In this document: piece by piece, positions 8,829 through 18,537 of the stretch
Layout: every line of letters starts with the position of its first letter
Position numbering within the stretch: position 1 is the first letter of the stretch
NCBI GenBank assembly: GCA_022822065.1
Contig: JAJECI010000008.1
Coordinates: 221,400-285,399 of the forward strand
DNA length: 64,000 nucleotides
Source of the DNA: Candidatus Dadabacteria bacterium
GTDB taxonomy: Bacteria; Desulfobacterota_D; UBA1144; Nemesobacterales; Nemesobacteraceae
Direction: 5' to 3'
Position numbers and translations under genes: made by a program
Notes under the pieces: model-generated
Database searches by the model: none
The model's input: the letters and a program-made list of their open reading frames with translations, nothing else
Told to the model about the DNA's origin: nothing

Positions 8829-9773
8829 ATGAGTAGATTTATAACCCTTACCTCTTTTTTGCTTGTCCTGATACTGATTCCTTTTTCATCAAATGCCCAG
8901 CAGTTGTATATAAGCACTGAACTGGGACTTGGTATCGGAAATTCCATAGATACTGATGCCAGTGACACTGATTTTCCGACCTTGTGCGACAAGCATCTTG
9001 ATCCCGACAATCTTTTCTCTGCACCAGGAGTCACGGAGCCTGAGGGATGCTCTTCCGCGGCGTCAACCTGGAGTAACAGCTTTGATGGCGCAACCGGGGT
9101 AATCGCCGGCGTCGCTCTGGGTTTGAAAACAAATTTCGGCGCAAGAATTGAAGCCGAATATCTTAACTTCGGCGCGCAATACGATGCGACTTCCGCGGTC
9201 GGTGGAGGTGGCGGGGATGTTGTGGATAAATCGACTCAGGAACTTGTCCGTTCTGATGAGCGCATAGGAGCGGTAAATATAAACAGTCTGTTCGCCAACG
9301 TTTATTATGACCTTCCGGTCTCCGGACAACTCCGTCCTTATATCGGAGGCGGTGTGGGGTTCGGAATGGCCGAAGTGGAATTTGACGCCGTTTGGACCCG
9401 GAATCTGGATCCGGATGCCATCAAAACGGCGGATGGGGCAACTTATAACGGCAGCGGGGATGAAAACGCTGACCGCGAGGCCCTGCATGGGAGAATCGCG
9501 GGTGCCGCGACCACGGAAAGCCACACTCTCGAAGACACGGTGTTTGGTTATCAGGCGGTGGTCGGAGTGGACTACATGCTCACCGGTAACGCTTCAATCG
9601 GAGTCAAGGGACGCTGGGTCAGGTACGCCAAGTTCAGCGATGGAGATGAATGGGACCAGTTGCGCGGTCATGAATCAAACAACGGCCCAGGAACAAATAC
9701 GGTTGTGTATACGATTGAAACCGACGACTTAAGTGCGTTCGGGGTCAGTCTGGTAATGAAATATGTGTTTTGA
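8829..9773 (+). CDS. Outer-membrane beta-barrel protein, 314 residues
   Basis: Signal peptide at residues 1-23 (hydrophobic run ending SSNAQ, with likely cleavage after NA). The mature part alternates polar and hydrophobic residues in amphipathic strands and ends in VMKYVF, the C-terminal aromatic residue that Bam-dependent barrels use. Two cysteine-containing, Asp-rich segments in residues 40-75 probably form an external loop. Similar in style to 8-strand opacity/porin-like (OMP_b-brl) proteins. The ligand or role is not predictable. It converges on another barrel-protein gene at 10104-10904. Confidence 0.75.
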   Translation: MSRFITLTSFLLVLILIPFSSNAQQLYISTELGLGIGNSIDTDASDTDFPTLCDKHLDPDNLFSAPGVTEPEGCSSAASTWSNSFDGATGVIAGVALGLKTNFGARIEAEYLNFGAQYDATSAVGGGGGDVVDKSTQELVRSDERIGAVNINSLFANVYYDLPVSGQLRPYIGGGVGFGMAEVEFDAVWTRNLDPDAIKTADGATYNGSGDENADREALHGRIAGAATTESHTLEDTVFGYQAVVGVDYMLTGNASIGVKGRWVRYAKFSDGDEWDQLRGHESNNGPGTNTVVYTIETDDLSAFGVSLVMKYVF

Positions 9774-10103
9774 TTTCCGTTTTTTCCAAGTGAAGCGGAA
9801 AAAGATTTAGCGGATCGAGGTCCCTTATGTTTTCTGGTACATGGCGGTGACTTCATGTAGAAATGGAGGCATAGGGCCGGTCACCGTGAATTCATAGGGG
9901 GCCTTCGATTCCGCTTCAGCAAAAAATCTGAGTTCCGTTCTTACAATCACCTTTTCTAGAGTTCCTAGATACCCCATATTCCTCCCCTTCCATAAATTTT
10001 CTGAACAGGAAGTTTCTTCGCCCAGACAGCCTGAACATTGCAAAGAGCAGCTCTTCAAAGGTTGCTTGAGATTCGCAAAAGCCAACCTGATGAATTGTTG
10101 AAC
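9774..10103. other. Intergenic region between two convergent outer-membrane protein genes
   Basis: About 330 bases without a firm gene. It begins with a weak 6-bp hairpin (TTTCCG...CGGAAA, 9772-9806) that is not a convincing terminator. The only protein-like content is a short minus-strand frame listed separately at 9825-9977. I saw no RNA gene or repeat. Confidence 0.5.
9825..9977 (-). CDS. Possible small ORF, 50 residues
   Basis: The minus-strand frame from ATG 9977 (MGYLGTLEKVIV...) to 9825 is preceded by AAGGGGAGG three bases before the ATG, closer than ideal. The peptide is soluble-looking and has no recognised family. A longer frame starting at 10085 has Cys-rich, unconvincing N-terminal residues. 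It could equally be noise in a 330-base gap. Confidence 0.25.
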   Translation of the reverse strand: MGYLGTLEKVIVRTELRFFAEAESKAPYEFTVTGPMPPFLHEVTAMYQKT

Positions 10104-10904
10104 TCAGAACCGGCGAATTATTGCCAAACGGGCAGTGGAAATCCTGTTTTCAACTTCGTAGGATGCGGCCCTTCTGGGAGTTTCGGGGCCGCAGCAGCGG
10201 TTGTTTGCGGAGCGGTTAACAAGATGAGTACTCTCTCCGAAGTCCAGATACAAACCCTCGAGCCTCAAAGCCCAAGCATCGGACAACTCAGCTTCCGCAC
10301 CAGCTCCGATCACCCAGCCCATTTCCGTTGAATCCTTACTGAAAGAATCGTCAGGATCCTCCATGGAACCCGAATCGCCGGAATCAATATCGGTCACCGA
10401 GTTGCTGATGTCGGCAAAAGCCAGTCCGGTGGTAAGAAAGACTGTCACGCGACCAACCTCTAGTTCAACTCCCCCGCGCGCAGAAATGATCCAAGAGAAT
10501 TCCGATTCGGCAGTTTCATCCAAACCTTCAGGATCAAGTTTGTCGGTTGATGCCGACACGTTGGTCAACGTACCGTCAAGCTCCACTCTCAGAGCCAAGC
10601 CGCTAACATCGAATTTTCTCCCTACAAGAACGCCGCCGACAAAACCCGTATCGTCATACTTGGAAACCGAACCGGGATTGCCCCAGTCGGCAAAGCCGTC
10701 AACATCTATTATCTGGTTTCTCATGAAACCGGGGCCGATAAAGACCCCAGCGTAATTGTCAAAACTTATAGGTTCTACTTCTCTCCGCGGGGGATCCTCC
10801 AGCACGGTACCTGCAAAACCGACATTCGGAATGATAAAAAGAGCCAGCAGAAAAACTGCTAAACTGCCCGCCAGAAGTTTTACTCTACAGTTTGCTATCA
10901 GCAC
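10104..10904 (-). CDS. Outer-membrane beta-barrel protein, 266 residues
   Basis: N-terminal signal peptide with a long hydrophobic core (LAGSLAVFLLALFIIP) and probable cleavage near residue 31 (VGFAG). The mature protein shows repeated Gly-x-aromatic beta-strand patterns such as YAGVFIGPGF, WIISARGGVELEVG and GWVIGAGAEAELSDAWALRLEG, and ends with Phe, as barrel proteins do. This resembles the small Omp25/Omp31-like barrel family. It lies just 23 bases beyond the end of alaS on the same strand. Substrate and role unknown. Confidence 0.7.
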   Translation of the reverse strand: MLIANCRVKLLAGSLAVFLLALFIIPNVGFAGTVLEDPPRREVEPISFDNYAGVFIGPGFMRNQIIDVDGFADWGNPGSVSKYDDTGFVGGVLVGRKFDVSGLALRVELDGTLTNVSASTDKLDPEGLDETAESEFSWIISARGGVELEVGRVTVFLTTGLAFADISNSVTDIDSGDSGSMEDPDDSFSKDSTEMGWVIGAGAEAELSDAWALRLEGLYLDFGESTHLVNRSANNRCCGPETPRRAASYEVENRISTARLAIIRRF

Positions 10905-10927
10905 GAGATCTACAAGGAAATTAACAA

Positions 10928-13546
10928 TTATATGAGATTTCCCAAGTGGCCAAGCATCTTCGGTATGCTGCCGGGCACATTTCCGCCCGCCTGCGCCATC
11001 TCGGCACCCCCGCCCCCTTTTCCGCCCACAATCCCGGCAAGCTCCTTTACGATTTTTCCAGCGTGATACCTGCCGACAAGATCCTTGGTAATACCCACAA
11101 GAATAAAAACCCGGCCTCCGTTCTCAGCGACAAGCACGGCGATCCCGTTACTCATCTTCCCCTTCAGGTAATCCCAAAGAGAACGCAGTTCCGCAGGTTT
11201 TGAAACAGAAACTTTGACCCGAAGAAGATTGACTCCCCCTACATCCTCAACTTTGTCAATCAGCCCTGCGGCCGTTTCTACAAGAGTCCTCGCCCTGAAA
11301 GATTCGATTTCCGTCTGAAGCCGGGCATTTTCGTCAATCACTCCGGCAAGCCTGGAAAGAAGTTCGGAGCGGGGGGCGTTAAGAGTGGTGGAGAATTCGT
11401 TCAGGATATTCTCCTGCCCTCTAATGTAATCCCATGCCGCCTGGCCGCTTACGGCCTCGATCCTCCTTACCCCAGCAGAAGACGCGCTCTCGGACACTAT
11501 CTTCACCATTCCTATCTCGCCCGAGGCCCTGACATGGGTGCCGCCGCAAAGCTCCTTGCTGTAGTCCCCTATCATCACCACCCTCACCCTGTCGCCGTAT
11601 TTCTCTTCGAATATAGCGGTGGCCCCGTCCTTTATGGCCTCGTCGTACGAAACATCCTCTTTTGTCACGACCTCGTCGTCACGCCTTATTCTCTCGTTAA
11701 TGGCCTGTTCTATGGAATCGAGCTGCTGTCTCTCGATCGAGGAATAGTGGCTGAAGTCAAACCTTAGTCTGTCGGGCCCGACAAACGACCCCGCCTGGTT
11801 GACGTGAGTACCGAGGACTTCCTTTAGGACGGCGTGAAGCACGTGTGTTGAGGTATGGTGAGCCATAACCCCCTGCCTGAACACGGGGTCAACCTCCATG
11901 TGTACCTGGTCGCCGACCTGCGCATTTCCCTTCTCGATAACGACATTGTGAATGAAAAACGTGGGGGTGAGCTTTTGCGTATCGAGGACTTTCGCCTGAA
12001 ATCCCGGCCCGGAAATTTCACCCCTGTCTCCAATCTGTCCGCCCGACTCCCCGTAAAAAGGGGTGATGTCGGTAATTATCTGGGCTTCCTGGCCCTCCCA
12101 GGCAGTGTCGGAAACCTCTCCCTGGCTTATTATTCCAGTAACCGCGCCTTCGCAAGAGATAGTCTTGTAGCCAACAAATTCCGTTGTCATATCTCCGGCA
12201 AGCTCAAGCAAAACAGACGCAAGGCCGTCTTCTCCGCCGCCACGGGCTTTTCTTGACTTGGCTCTCTGTCTCTCCATTTCCTTCTCAAAACCCTGGAGGT
12301 CAATATCTATACCCTCGGTTCTAGTTATGTCCTCGGTCAGGTCGACCGGGAACCCGTATGTATCGTAGAGACTGAAAACCACCTTGCCGGGAAGCTTTTT
12401 CTTTTTCCCGAGCTTCGCGATTTCCTGGTTGAGAAGTTCAAGTCCTCTGTCCACCGTCTCGAGAAACCTCTCCTCCTCGCTTTTTACGACCTGGGATACA
12501 AAATCCCCTTTTTCCCTGATCTCAGGATAGGCATCCGCCATTATCTCCTCAACCGCGGGCAGGACCTTGTAAAGGAAGGGTTCGTCTATCCCCAGAAACT
12601 TGGAGTGGCGGACGGCTCTTCTGAGTATTCTTCTAAGAACGTATCCCCTGCCCTCGTTTGACGGGAATACTCCGTCCGAGATGAGAAAGGCGAGCGCTCT
12701 TGAGTGATCCGCCATAACCCTCATGGCAATCTCGGTCGAGCGGTCGGTGGAATAATCCTTTCCGGAAAGCTCCTCTATCCTGCTTATTATCCCTCTTAGA
12801 AGGTCGGTCTCATAGTTGCTCTGAACTCCCTGGAGAACCGCTGCAAGCCTTTCAAGTCCAAGCCCCGTGTCGATGCTGGGACGAGGAAGAGGCGTCATCT
12901 CTCCACTCTGGTTTCTCTCAAACTGCATGAACACGAGATTCCAGAGCTCAAGGTAACGATCGCACTCGCATCCGACGGCGCACCCCGCCTTCCCGCAGTC
13001 AAGCGATTCCCCCTGATCTATCAGTATCTCGGAACACGGACCGCACGGACCCGTATCCCCCATTGACCAGAAATTGTCTTTCTCGTCCATCCTCACGATT
13101 CTTTTCTTGGCAACACCGATATTTTTGTTCCAGATCTCAAAAGCCTCGTCGTCGTCTTTATAAACGGTGACCCAGAGTTTCTCCTTGGGAAGCCCGTAAA
13201 CATTGGTGATAAGATCCCATCCATAATTGATGGCTCCTTCCTTGAAGTAGTCGCCAAAGGAAAAATTCCCGAGCATTTCAAAAAAAGTGTGATGTCTCGC
13301 CGTATACCCGACGTTGTCAAGATCGTTGTGTTTTCCCCCGGCCCTGAGGCACTTCTGGGAAGAAACAGCTCTTTTGAAATCCCTGGTCTCGTTCCCGGTG
13401 AAAACATTTTTGAACTGAACCATCCCGGCGTTGGTAAAAAGGAGGGTCGGATCGTTCTCCGGTATGAGGATGGAACTGCGCACCGGTTCGTGTCCCCTTT
13501 CGGAGAAATACTCGATAAATTTTCTTCTAACCTCGGATCCTTTCAT
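10928..13546 (-). CDS. alaS: Alanyl-tRNA synthetase
   Basis: AlaS charges tRNA-Ala. The 872-residue length is normal. The class II catalytic core starts at residue 1, with FTNAGMVQFKNVF and the motif-2 region RHHTFFEMLGNFSFGDYF. The editing domain carries the zinc-binding HHTSTHVLHAVL and CGGTHVRASGEIG segments. A C-Ala domain with a glycine-rich end (GGKGGGGAEMAQAGG) follows. All known functional segments are present. The gene follows the cyclase-like membrane protein on the minus strand after a 133-base gap. Confidence 0.97.
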   Translation of the reverse strand: MKGSEVRRKFIEYFSERGHEPVRSSILIPENDPTLLFTNAGMVQFKNVFTGNETRDFKRAVSSQKCLRAGGKHNDLDNVGYTARHHTFFEMLGNFSFGDYFKEGAINYGWDLITNVYGLPKEKLWVTVYKDDDEAFEIWNKNIGVAKKRIVRMDEKDNFWSMGDTGPCGPCSEILIDQGESLDCGKAGCAVGCECDRYLELWNLVFMQFERNQSGEMTPLPRPSIDTGLGLERLAAVLQGVQSNYETDLLRGIISRIEELSGKDYSTDRSTEIAMRVMADHSRALAFLISDGVFPSNEGRGYVLRRILRRAVRHSKFLGIDEPFLYKVLPAVEEIMADAYPEIREKGDFVSQVVKSEEERFLETVDRGLELLNQEIAKLGKKKKLPGKVVFSLYDTYGFPVDLTEDITRTEGIDIDLQGFEKEMERQRAKSRKARGGGEDGLASVLLELAGDMTTEFVGYKTISCEGAVTGIISQGEVSDTAWEGQEAQIITDITPFYGESGGQIGDRGEISGPGFQAKVLDTQKLTPTFFIHNVVIEKGNAQVGDQVHMEVDPVFRQGVMAHHTSTHVLHAVLKEVLGTHVNQAGSFVGPDRLRFDFSHYSSIERQQLDSIEQAINERIRRDDEVVTKEDVSYDEAIKDGATAIFEEKYGDRVRVVMIGDYSKELCGGTHVRASGEIGMVKIVSESASSAGVRRIEAVSGQAAWDYIRGQENILNEFSTTLNAPRSELLSRLAGVIDENARLQTEIESFRARTLVETAAGLIDKVEDVGGVNLLRVKVSVSKPAELRSLWDYLKGKMSNGIAVLVAENGGRVFILVGITKDLVGRYHAGKIVKELAGIVGGKGGGGAEMAQAGGNVPGSIPKMLGHLGNLI

Positions 13547-13679
13547 CTAACAAACCCCCGGGCACACAGTACGGTGAACCGCTATTGGCCGAGAAGCCGG
13601 TTTTCGGCCCGGATGAGAAAATATAACAGGAATGGTAGAAAACTGAATTGAAGGAGCGGAGCGAAGTAAGGAAAGAGCG

Positions 13680-15128
13680 CTATTTTCCGGTCCGCTGCAA
13701 CGCTTCTTCCTCAACCCCGGTAACGGCGTAACAGAGATTCCCATCGACCTTTTCACGTCTCACTTCGAGATAATCGCTCGCGCCCTCGCGGAAACCGGTC
13801 GTAACAAAGACGCTCCAAGGCTTCGCCCCGTCGCAAAGAGCCTTGGCCTCGTCCACAAAGGCTTTCGCGAGCGCGAAGACGTCCGATTCCTCAGATACCG
13901 ACAAATCAGCCGAGGAAATGCCCATCTTAAGCTTTATATCCGACCGGGCAGAGACTTTCTCTCCATCGACCACCCCGGCGAAAAGTTGCATCATCTCAAC
14001 CGCACAGCATACGCAACTGAGCTTCGCGGCGGGTCCGAGATCGGCATCGGGGTTGGTGAAGAAAGCCACAACCTCATCGCGAAGTATGGCCTCTACGGTT
14101 CCTCCGAAGGAAGCTATAGTAGTTGAAACAAATTTTCTGTAATCGGCCGTAAGAGAATTGACGCTGGATGGCGAAACATCCTCAATCAGGCTTTCGAAAT
14201 CCGCGATCTTTACCACGAGTATGCTGACATCTACCTTCTCTCCCTCGGAATCCGCAATTTCAGTAACGGCAGATGGAGCCTCCTCTTCAGCTTTGGCATG
14301 CTCTTCTTCAGGTTCGGCATCCTCTTCATCAGAAACATGCACAACTTCCACCAGGCCCTCATCAAAGAAATCTTCGGGGGCTTCAAATGGAGAAACCTCA
14401 GACGGTTGCTCCTGGCTTAAGACTATCTGCGGACGGAAATCCGGTTGCAGTTCTTCAGAACGGTCAAAGTCCGCATCCCCTGAATCCTCCGCGTCGTCCC
14501 GCTCGGCCGGTCCGTCTTCAAGCGAAGAGGCCATTTCGTTGAAATCACGGCAGAGCCACTGAACCCCCGCCCCCGCGATGAGCGAAGACCTCCCATCCAG
14601 ACGAACCGAGTAATCTCCGCCGGCGACGGAGCCCACAGCTTCAGAAAATTCTTGCAGAAACCGGAATGCCCGATCACTTATAAAACGTATTAGGGAGGTA
14701 AAGACAACCGCCATCAGGGAAGCGAAAATGAGGCTCCAGAGCAGAGCGTCAAAGTAGAACTTCTTGGCCACGGAGCTTTTCAGCCCCAATAGGACGGTCT
14801 TTCCATCAGGTCCCTTGAGCGTGAGCTTCTCAAAACCCTTGTCATCCTGAAAACCGAAGCTCTTCTCAAGCACCCCGTTATGATCAAGCAGCCTTACGTA
14901 CCCAACATCGTTTCTCGTATCAAGAACGCTTCTGGCGCGGTCGGCGAAAAACTGCTCCTCGCCGAACACTTCTTCCATCTCCGCGACTCTGAGGTCGGCG
15001 TATCTCTCCGGGAAATAAAAATACTGGAACGCGAAAACCGCTAAAAACGAAAGCAAAAGACAGAAAATAAATACGGGAAGGAACGGTACTAGATTGAAAG
15101 ATTTTTTCCGGTTCTTCAAAGGACTCAA
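13680..15128 (-). CDS. Membrane protein with HAMP-like region and degenerate adenylate/guanylate cyclase domain
   Basis: 482 residues. A transmembrane helix at ~14-36, an extracytoplasmic segment to ~125, a second transmembrane helix at ~128-150 and a HAMP-like stretch give a receptor layout. A long acidic linker (~205-295, Glu/Asp/Pro-rich) leads to a class III nucleotidyl-cyclase-like domain. There SILVVKIADFESLIE aligns with the family's xxxxDIxGFTxL segment but has Lys where the first metal-binding Asp should be; the second Asp seems kept in RDEVVAFF. The domain is therefore probably catalytically weak or dead and may act as a sensor or partner. The start is TTG at 15128 without a strong ribosome-binding site. 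It lies downstream of rpmA and upstream of alaS. Confidence 0.65.
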   Translation of the reverse strand: MSPLKNRKKSFNLVPFLPVFIFCLLLSFLAVFAFQYFYFPERYADLRVAEMEEVFGEEQFFADRARSVLDTRNDVGYVRLLDHNGVLEKSFGFQDDKGFEKLTLKGPDGKTVLLGLKSSVAKKFYFDALLWSLIFASLMAVVFTSLIRFISDRAFRFLQEFSEAVGSVAGGDYSVRLDGRSSLIAGAGVQWLCRDFNEMASSLEDGPAERDDAEDSGDADFDRSEELQPDFRPQIVLSQEQPSEVSPFEAPEDFFDEGLVEVVHVSDEEDAEPEEEHAKAEEEAPSAVTEIADSEGEKVDVSILVVKIADFESLIEDVSPSSVNSLTADYRKFVSTTIASFGGTVEAILRDEVVAFFTNPDADLGPAAKLSCVCCAVEMMQLFAGVVDGEKVSARSDIKLKMGISSADLSVSEESDVFALAKAFVDEAKALCDGAKPWSVFVTTGFREGASDYLEVRREKVDGNLCYAVTGVEEEALQRTGK

Positions 15129-15230
15129 GGTAAATTTCCGTCTAACCTATCCAGAAGGACAACATACCGGTAAAGGTATTCAGTAATTATAATAGGAGAA
15201 AAACAAAAAACTAGTTTTACGGGGAACCGC

Positions 15231-15485
15231 TCAGGCGGGAACTACGGAAACCTTTGTTCTGCCCTTTCCGGATTTCTGAAATTTCACGACCCCGTCGGAC
15301 ATTGCGAATATCGTGTAATCCTTTCCAAGCCCCACGTTCAGACCAGGCTTGATGCTGGTACCGCGCTGCCTTACTATTATGTTCCCCTTGACAACCGACT
15401 GGCCTCCGAATTTCTTTACGCCAAGCCTTCTGCCTATTGAATCCCTTCCGTTTTTGGAACTGCCGCCGCCTTTTTTAGTTGCCAT
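15231..15485 (-). CDS. rpmA: 50S ribosomal protein L27
   Basis: 84 residues with the family's N-terminal [16 protein letters not shown] and the conserved [20 protein letters not shown] stretch near the peptidyl-transferase centre. The protein begins directly with the mature-type sequence, so no N-terminal extension needing cleavage (as in Firmicutes) is present. It follows rplU by 19 bases, the usual rplU-rpmA order. Confidence 0.98.
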   Translation of the reverse strand: MATKKGGGSSKNGRDSIGRRLGVKKFGGQSVVKGNIIVRQRGTSIKPGLNVGLGKDYTIFAMSDGVVKFQKSGKGRTKVSVVPA

Positions 15486-15504
15486 GCTTATCGGCCTCCG
15501 CGAA

Positions 15505-15819
15505 TCAAGAGCTTATGCTCGTAATCTCAACGCTGGTCAGGTTCTGGCGATGGCCCGCCTTTTTCCTGTACCCTTTCCTTCTTTTGAACTTGAAGACTAC
15601 TATCTTCTCGCCCTTTTTCTGCTTTACTATTCTACCCTCAACTCTGGCACTTTCAACAACAGGGCTGCCCACCTTAACGTCCTCCCCGTCAGCAGATACG
15701 AGCAGAACTTCCTCAAAGTTCACCTCTTCGCCGGGTTCGCCGGAGATTTTCTCTATATCGATAATGTCACCGGGCTTGACTATATACTGTTTTCCGCCGG
15801 TCTTTATAACAGCGTGCAT
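15505..15819 (-). CDS. rplU: 50S ribosomal protein L21
   Basis: 104 residues starting [14 protein letters not shown] and ending with the basic [16 protein letters not shown] region that contacts 23S rRNA. Normal length. It is the first gene of the rplU-rpmA pair; thpR ends 54 bases upstream on the same strand. GTP-binding obg, often the third gene, is not here; the cyclase-like gene follows instead. Confidence 0.98.
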   Translation of the reverse strand: MHAVIKTGGKQYIVKPGDIIDIEKISGEPGEEVNFEEVLLVSADGEDVKVGSPVVESARVEGRIVKQKKGEKIVVFKFKRRKGYRKKAGHRQNLTSVEITSISS

Positions 15820-15873
15820 AACATCCTCCGCACTTTATGGAAGCACTATTTTGCCTGTTAGAAAATTCCTTTG

Positions 15874-16419
15874 TCAAATGCCGCCCCCAAGATCCCATTC
15901 CCCGAGGCAGGTGTAGCGGGACCCCCGGGGTCCAAGTTCGCTTTGCACAAGACCGATCCTGGTAATATGGAACTCCGCCCTGTCCGGTCGAGGAACTTTT
16001 CTGATCCCCTCAAAACTTCCTCTGATCCTGCCCAGAGTCACATGCGGGATGAACTTTCTTTTCTCCTTCTCAAACCCGTTCCGCAGGACCGCTTCCTGCA
16101 CTTTGTCAAAAACAGACTGAAACTGCTCGGTTTTCAAAAGACCCAGAGCCAGCACCCTGGGATTTCTCGGGCCCGGAAACAGGCAAAAATCGTCAAACGC
16201 GGAATCAATGCGCCCCGAACCGCGAACCGCGGAACCTACATCGGCTGATATGTTCTCAAGGCGCGATTCATCAACATCTCCAAGAAACCTGAGCGTGACG
16301 TGGAGTTTCTCCCTCGGCTCCCACCTTACGCCCCGAAGAGAGCTCCTAAGCGACTGGACGTAGCGAAAAAGCGCGTCTTTCGTTTCCTCGGGAAGAAAGG
16401 CCGCGATAAAAAGTCTCAA
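15874..16419 (-). CDS. thpR: RNA 2',3'-cyclic phosphodiesterase (2H family)
   Basis: ThpR hydrolyses 2',3'-cyclic phosphate ends of RNA and was first described as a 2'-5' RNA ligase. The two family HxT motifs are visible: HVTLRFLG and, in the second half, HVTLGRIR. I chose TTG at 16419 as start because GGGGAGG lies 8 bases upstream and the protein then opens MRLFIAAFLPEE, the typical family beginning (about 181 residues). A longer GTG start at 16452 would overlap tolB by 13 bases. It lies between tolB and rplU on the minus strand. Confidence 0.88.
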   Translation of the reverse strand: MRLFIAAFLPEETKDALFRYVQSLRSSLRGVRWEPREKLHVTLRFLGDVDESRLENISADVGSAVRGSGRIDSAFDDFCLFPGPRNPRVLALGLLKTEQFQSVFDKVQEAVLRNGFEKEKRKFIPHVTLGRIRGSFEGIRKVPRPDRAEFHITRIGLVQSELGPRGSRYTCLGEWDLGGGI

Positions 16420-16439
16420 GAGCAAGGCCTCCCCGTCCG

Positions 16440-17705
16440 CTACTTCACGCACCAGGTGGAAAACGAATCATTTTTGCCCCGGGAGAGCGGAACCTTGTTC
16501 TCACCGTTTAAATACATGATATATATCTGCCTTTTCCCCCGTTTCTTTGAAGAGAAAGTGATGTAGTGACCATCGGGAGACCACGAAGGATGCTCGTTTT
16601 TTCCCGAAGAGGTAAGCTTCTGCTGTCCCCGGCCGTCAGGTCCCACGGCGTAGATGTCGGCCTCGGATCTTCTTACTTTCACAAACGCTATACGGTTAAC
16701 CAGGGGGCTTGGAGACCAGACCGGGTCGGTATTGTAACCCTCCGAGGTAATTCTTGCCGCCCGGCCCCCCTCGGAACTTACGACGTATATGTTCGGCGCC
16801 CCCGCCCGATCCGACACAAAGGCGATTTTTCCGCCGTCGGGAGACCAGGTGGGGGAGATATCTATGGCGGGAGACTTGGTAAGCCGCTTGAGTATTTCCC
16901 CTGAGGGCGAAGCTATGTATATGTCTCCGTTGCGGCTAAACGCCACACGCCTGCCGTCCGGGGACCAGCTCGGAGAACTGTCGAGGTGAATGCCCCGGGT
17001 TATTCTCCTGCCCTCGGCGGGAAGGCGGGTGGCCTTGAAGTTGAGCAAATAGACGTCATGGTCCCAGCTTCTGTCGGAAGTGAAAACCACCTGGCTTCCG
17101 TCAGACGAACAGTCAGGAGAGAGGACCGAAGATCCGTGATTGGTAAGCTTTTTTGCGTTGTGCCCGTCGTAATCCATGATAAAGAGATCACTTCCAGGAC
17201 CGTCCTTGCTGACAAACACGATCTCGGAGTCAAAAAACCCGTCAAGGCCGGTAATCTCCTTCATAAGTTCGCCCGCGAACTTGTGCACCACGTTCCTTAT
17301 GTGGCGCGGAGACGTCACGTATCTCCTTCTCATGCGCTCCTGCCTGCCGGGCACATCGTAAACTACGAGATCGTAAGAGACCTCCTGGGGCGAGACATCG
17401 AAATTTCCGCTCACCAGATATCTGGTTTTCTGAGCATGCAGATATTCGAAATCTATATCTTCAAAGGAGGATGAAAACAGGATGTTCACCTGGCGGACAT
17501 CAAAAAGGGCCGCGTTGGTAAGATCCTTCTTCAGGATATCAGTGAAATTCTTCCCGTATACGCTTAAATCCCCCCTGGCCTTAAGCACCGCGACGGCAAT
17601 CGGTATTTTTTTTATCGAAGAGGCGACCGGGGGAAGCTGTATCTGCGCGCTCGCCAAGCAGGGAATAAACAGAAGCGTAAAGAAAACCGCAAGAACTGAT
17701 CTCAT
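16440..17705 (-). CDS. tolB: Tol-Pal system beta-propeller protein TolB
   Basis: TolB is the periplasmic propeller of the Tol-Pal envelope machine. From the ATG at 17705 the protein has a clean signal peptide (MRSVLAVFFTLLFIPCLASA) and about 421 residues; an upstream in-frame ATG would add a basic 21-residue extension that would spoil it. The N-terminal alpha/beta domain is followed by the six-bladed propeller, with repeated SPDG-type turns (SWSPDGRRVAFSR, TWSPDGGKIAFVSD, SWSPDGHYITFSS). No tolQ, tolR, tolA or pal is in the window, so the system is split. The end lies just upstream of thpR. Confidence 0.95.
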   Translation of the reverse strand: MRSVLAVFFTLLFIPCLASAQIQLPPVASSIKKIPIAVAVLKARGDLSVYGKNFTDILKKDLTNAALFDVRQVNILFSSSFEDIDFEYLHAQKTRYLVSGNFDVSPQEVSYDLVVYDVPGRQERMRRRYVTSPRHIRNVVHKFAGELMKEITGLDGFFDSEIVFVSKDGPGSDLFIMDYDGHNAKKLTNHGSSVLSPDCSSDGSQVVFTSDRSWDHDVYLLNFKATRLPAEGRRITRGIHLDSSPSWSPDGRRVAFSRNGDIYIASPSGEILKRLTKSPAIDISPTWSPDGGKIAFVSDRAGAPNIYVVSSEGGRAARITSEGYNTDPVWSPSPLVNRIAFVKVRRSEADIYAVGPDGRGQQKLTSSGKNEHPSWSPDGHYITFSSKKRGKRQIYIMYLNGENKVPLSRGKNDSFSTWCVK

Positions 17706-17782
17706 CTTTATTTTTCTTTCCAAGCGCCGAGGCCGCGGACGGACAATGATCTCGCGGCGAAAACACATCCTGAGATAAAACT

Positions 17783-18379
17783 TCAGTCAGTCAGTTCAAC
17801 GTTCCAGTAAGACACATCGACAAAGCTCAGAAAAGGCTCCCACTCCTCATACCTGACGGTTCTGAAGTGGAGGTTGGAAAAAATACTGGCAGCGGGCTTC
17901 ACAGGTTTGGCGAGCAGTTTCATGTTCGCCTGCTCGGGAGTCTTTCCTCCCTTCTTCCTGTTGCACTTAACGCAACAGCACACTATGTTATCCCAAGTAC
18001 TTCTTCCGCCCATTGACCGCGGAATCACATGGTCAAGGGTAAGATCTCTTTTCGGAAAAGCCTTCGCGCAGTACTGGCATGTGTCCGCGTCCCTTCTGAA
18101 GATGTTTATCCTGTTGAACTTAGGCTGCTTTCTGTGATACCCATCATACCTGACGAGAATTATCACCCGGGGAGCCTTTATGACGTTGGTGACGGTCCTC
18201 ACGCAGTCTTCGGCGTCGACCGAACGGATATCTTTCCACGAATCGAAGTCGAAGGTCTCATACTCCCTGTTTACGGCCCTCGCGGCACCGCCATAAAGAA
18301 GGATAAAAGCCCTCTTCAGGCTCGTTACCGAGACAGGGACGAAAAATCTGTTCAAAACCAGTACCGGTGACTGAAGCAT
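17783..18379 (-). CDS. HNH endonuclease family protein
   Basis: 198 residues. The central domain has the full HNH layout: CQYCAKAFPKRDLTLDHVIP (first zinc Cys pair, then the His of the HNH motif), SMGGRSTWDNIVCCCVKCN with the Asn and the second Cys pair, then RKKGG. The N-terminal ~80 residues are conserved in a widespread bacterial group that usually has no restriction partner and may act in DNA processing. No methyltransferase is nearby. It is the most upstream gene of the minus-strand run toward tolB and is divergent from the small-ORF/lgt/lnt genes. Confidence 0.85.
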   Translation of the reverse strand: MLQSPVLVLNRFFVPVSVTSLKRAFILLYGGAARAVNREYETFDFDSWKDIRSVDAEDCVRTVTNVIKAPRVIILVRYDGYHRKQPKFNRINIFRRDADTCQYCAKAFPKRDLTLDHVIPRSMGGRSTWDNIVCCCVKCNRKKGGKTPEQANMKLLAKPVKPAASIFSNLHFRTVRYEEWEPFLSFVDVSYWNVELTD

Positions 18380-18537
18380 ATTAGCCGACTAATTTACCGG
18401 CTTGTAGGGGTTATTCAAGCACGCAACGGCACTTTTATTTTCCTTAGCTGTTGGTTAAAATTCCCATCGCTCAGCCAAAATGCAATCACGACAGCATCCC
18501 GTTCGTCTTTACTAAGTAAGTGCACACTTTAAGGAGG

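Noticed and set aside
9772..9806. Hairpin after the first outer-membrane protein gene
   Set aside because: Only 6 bp of stem; the T-run is in the loop rather than after the stem, so not a convincing terminator.
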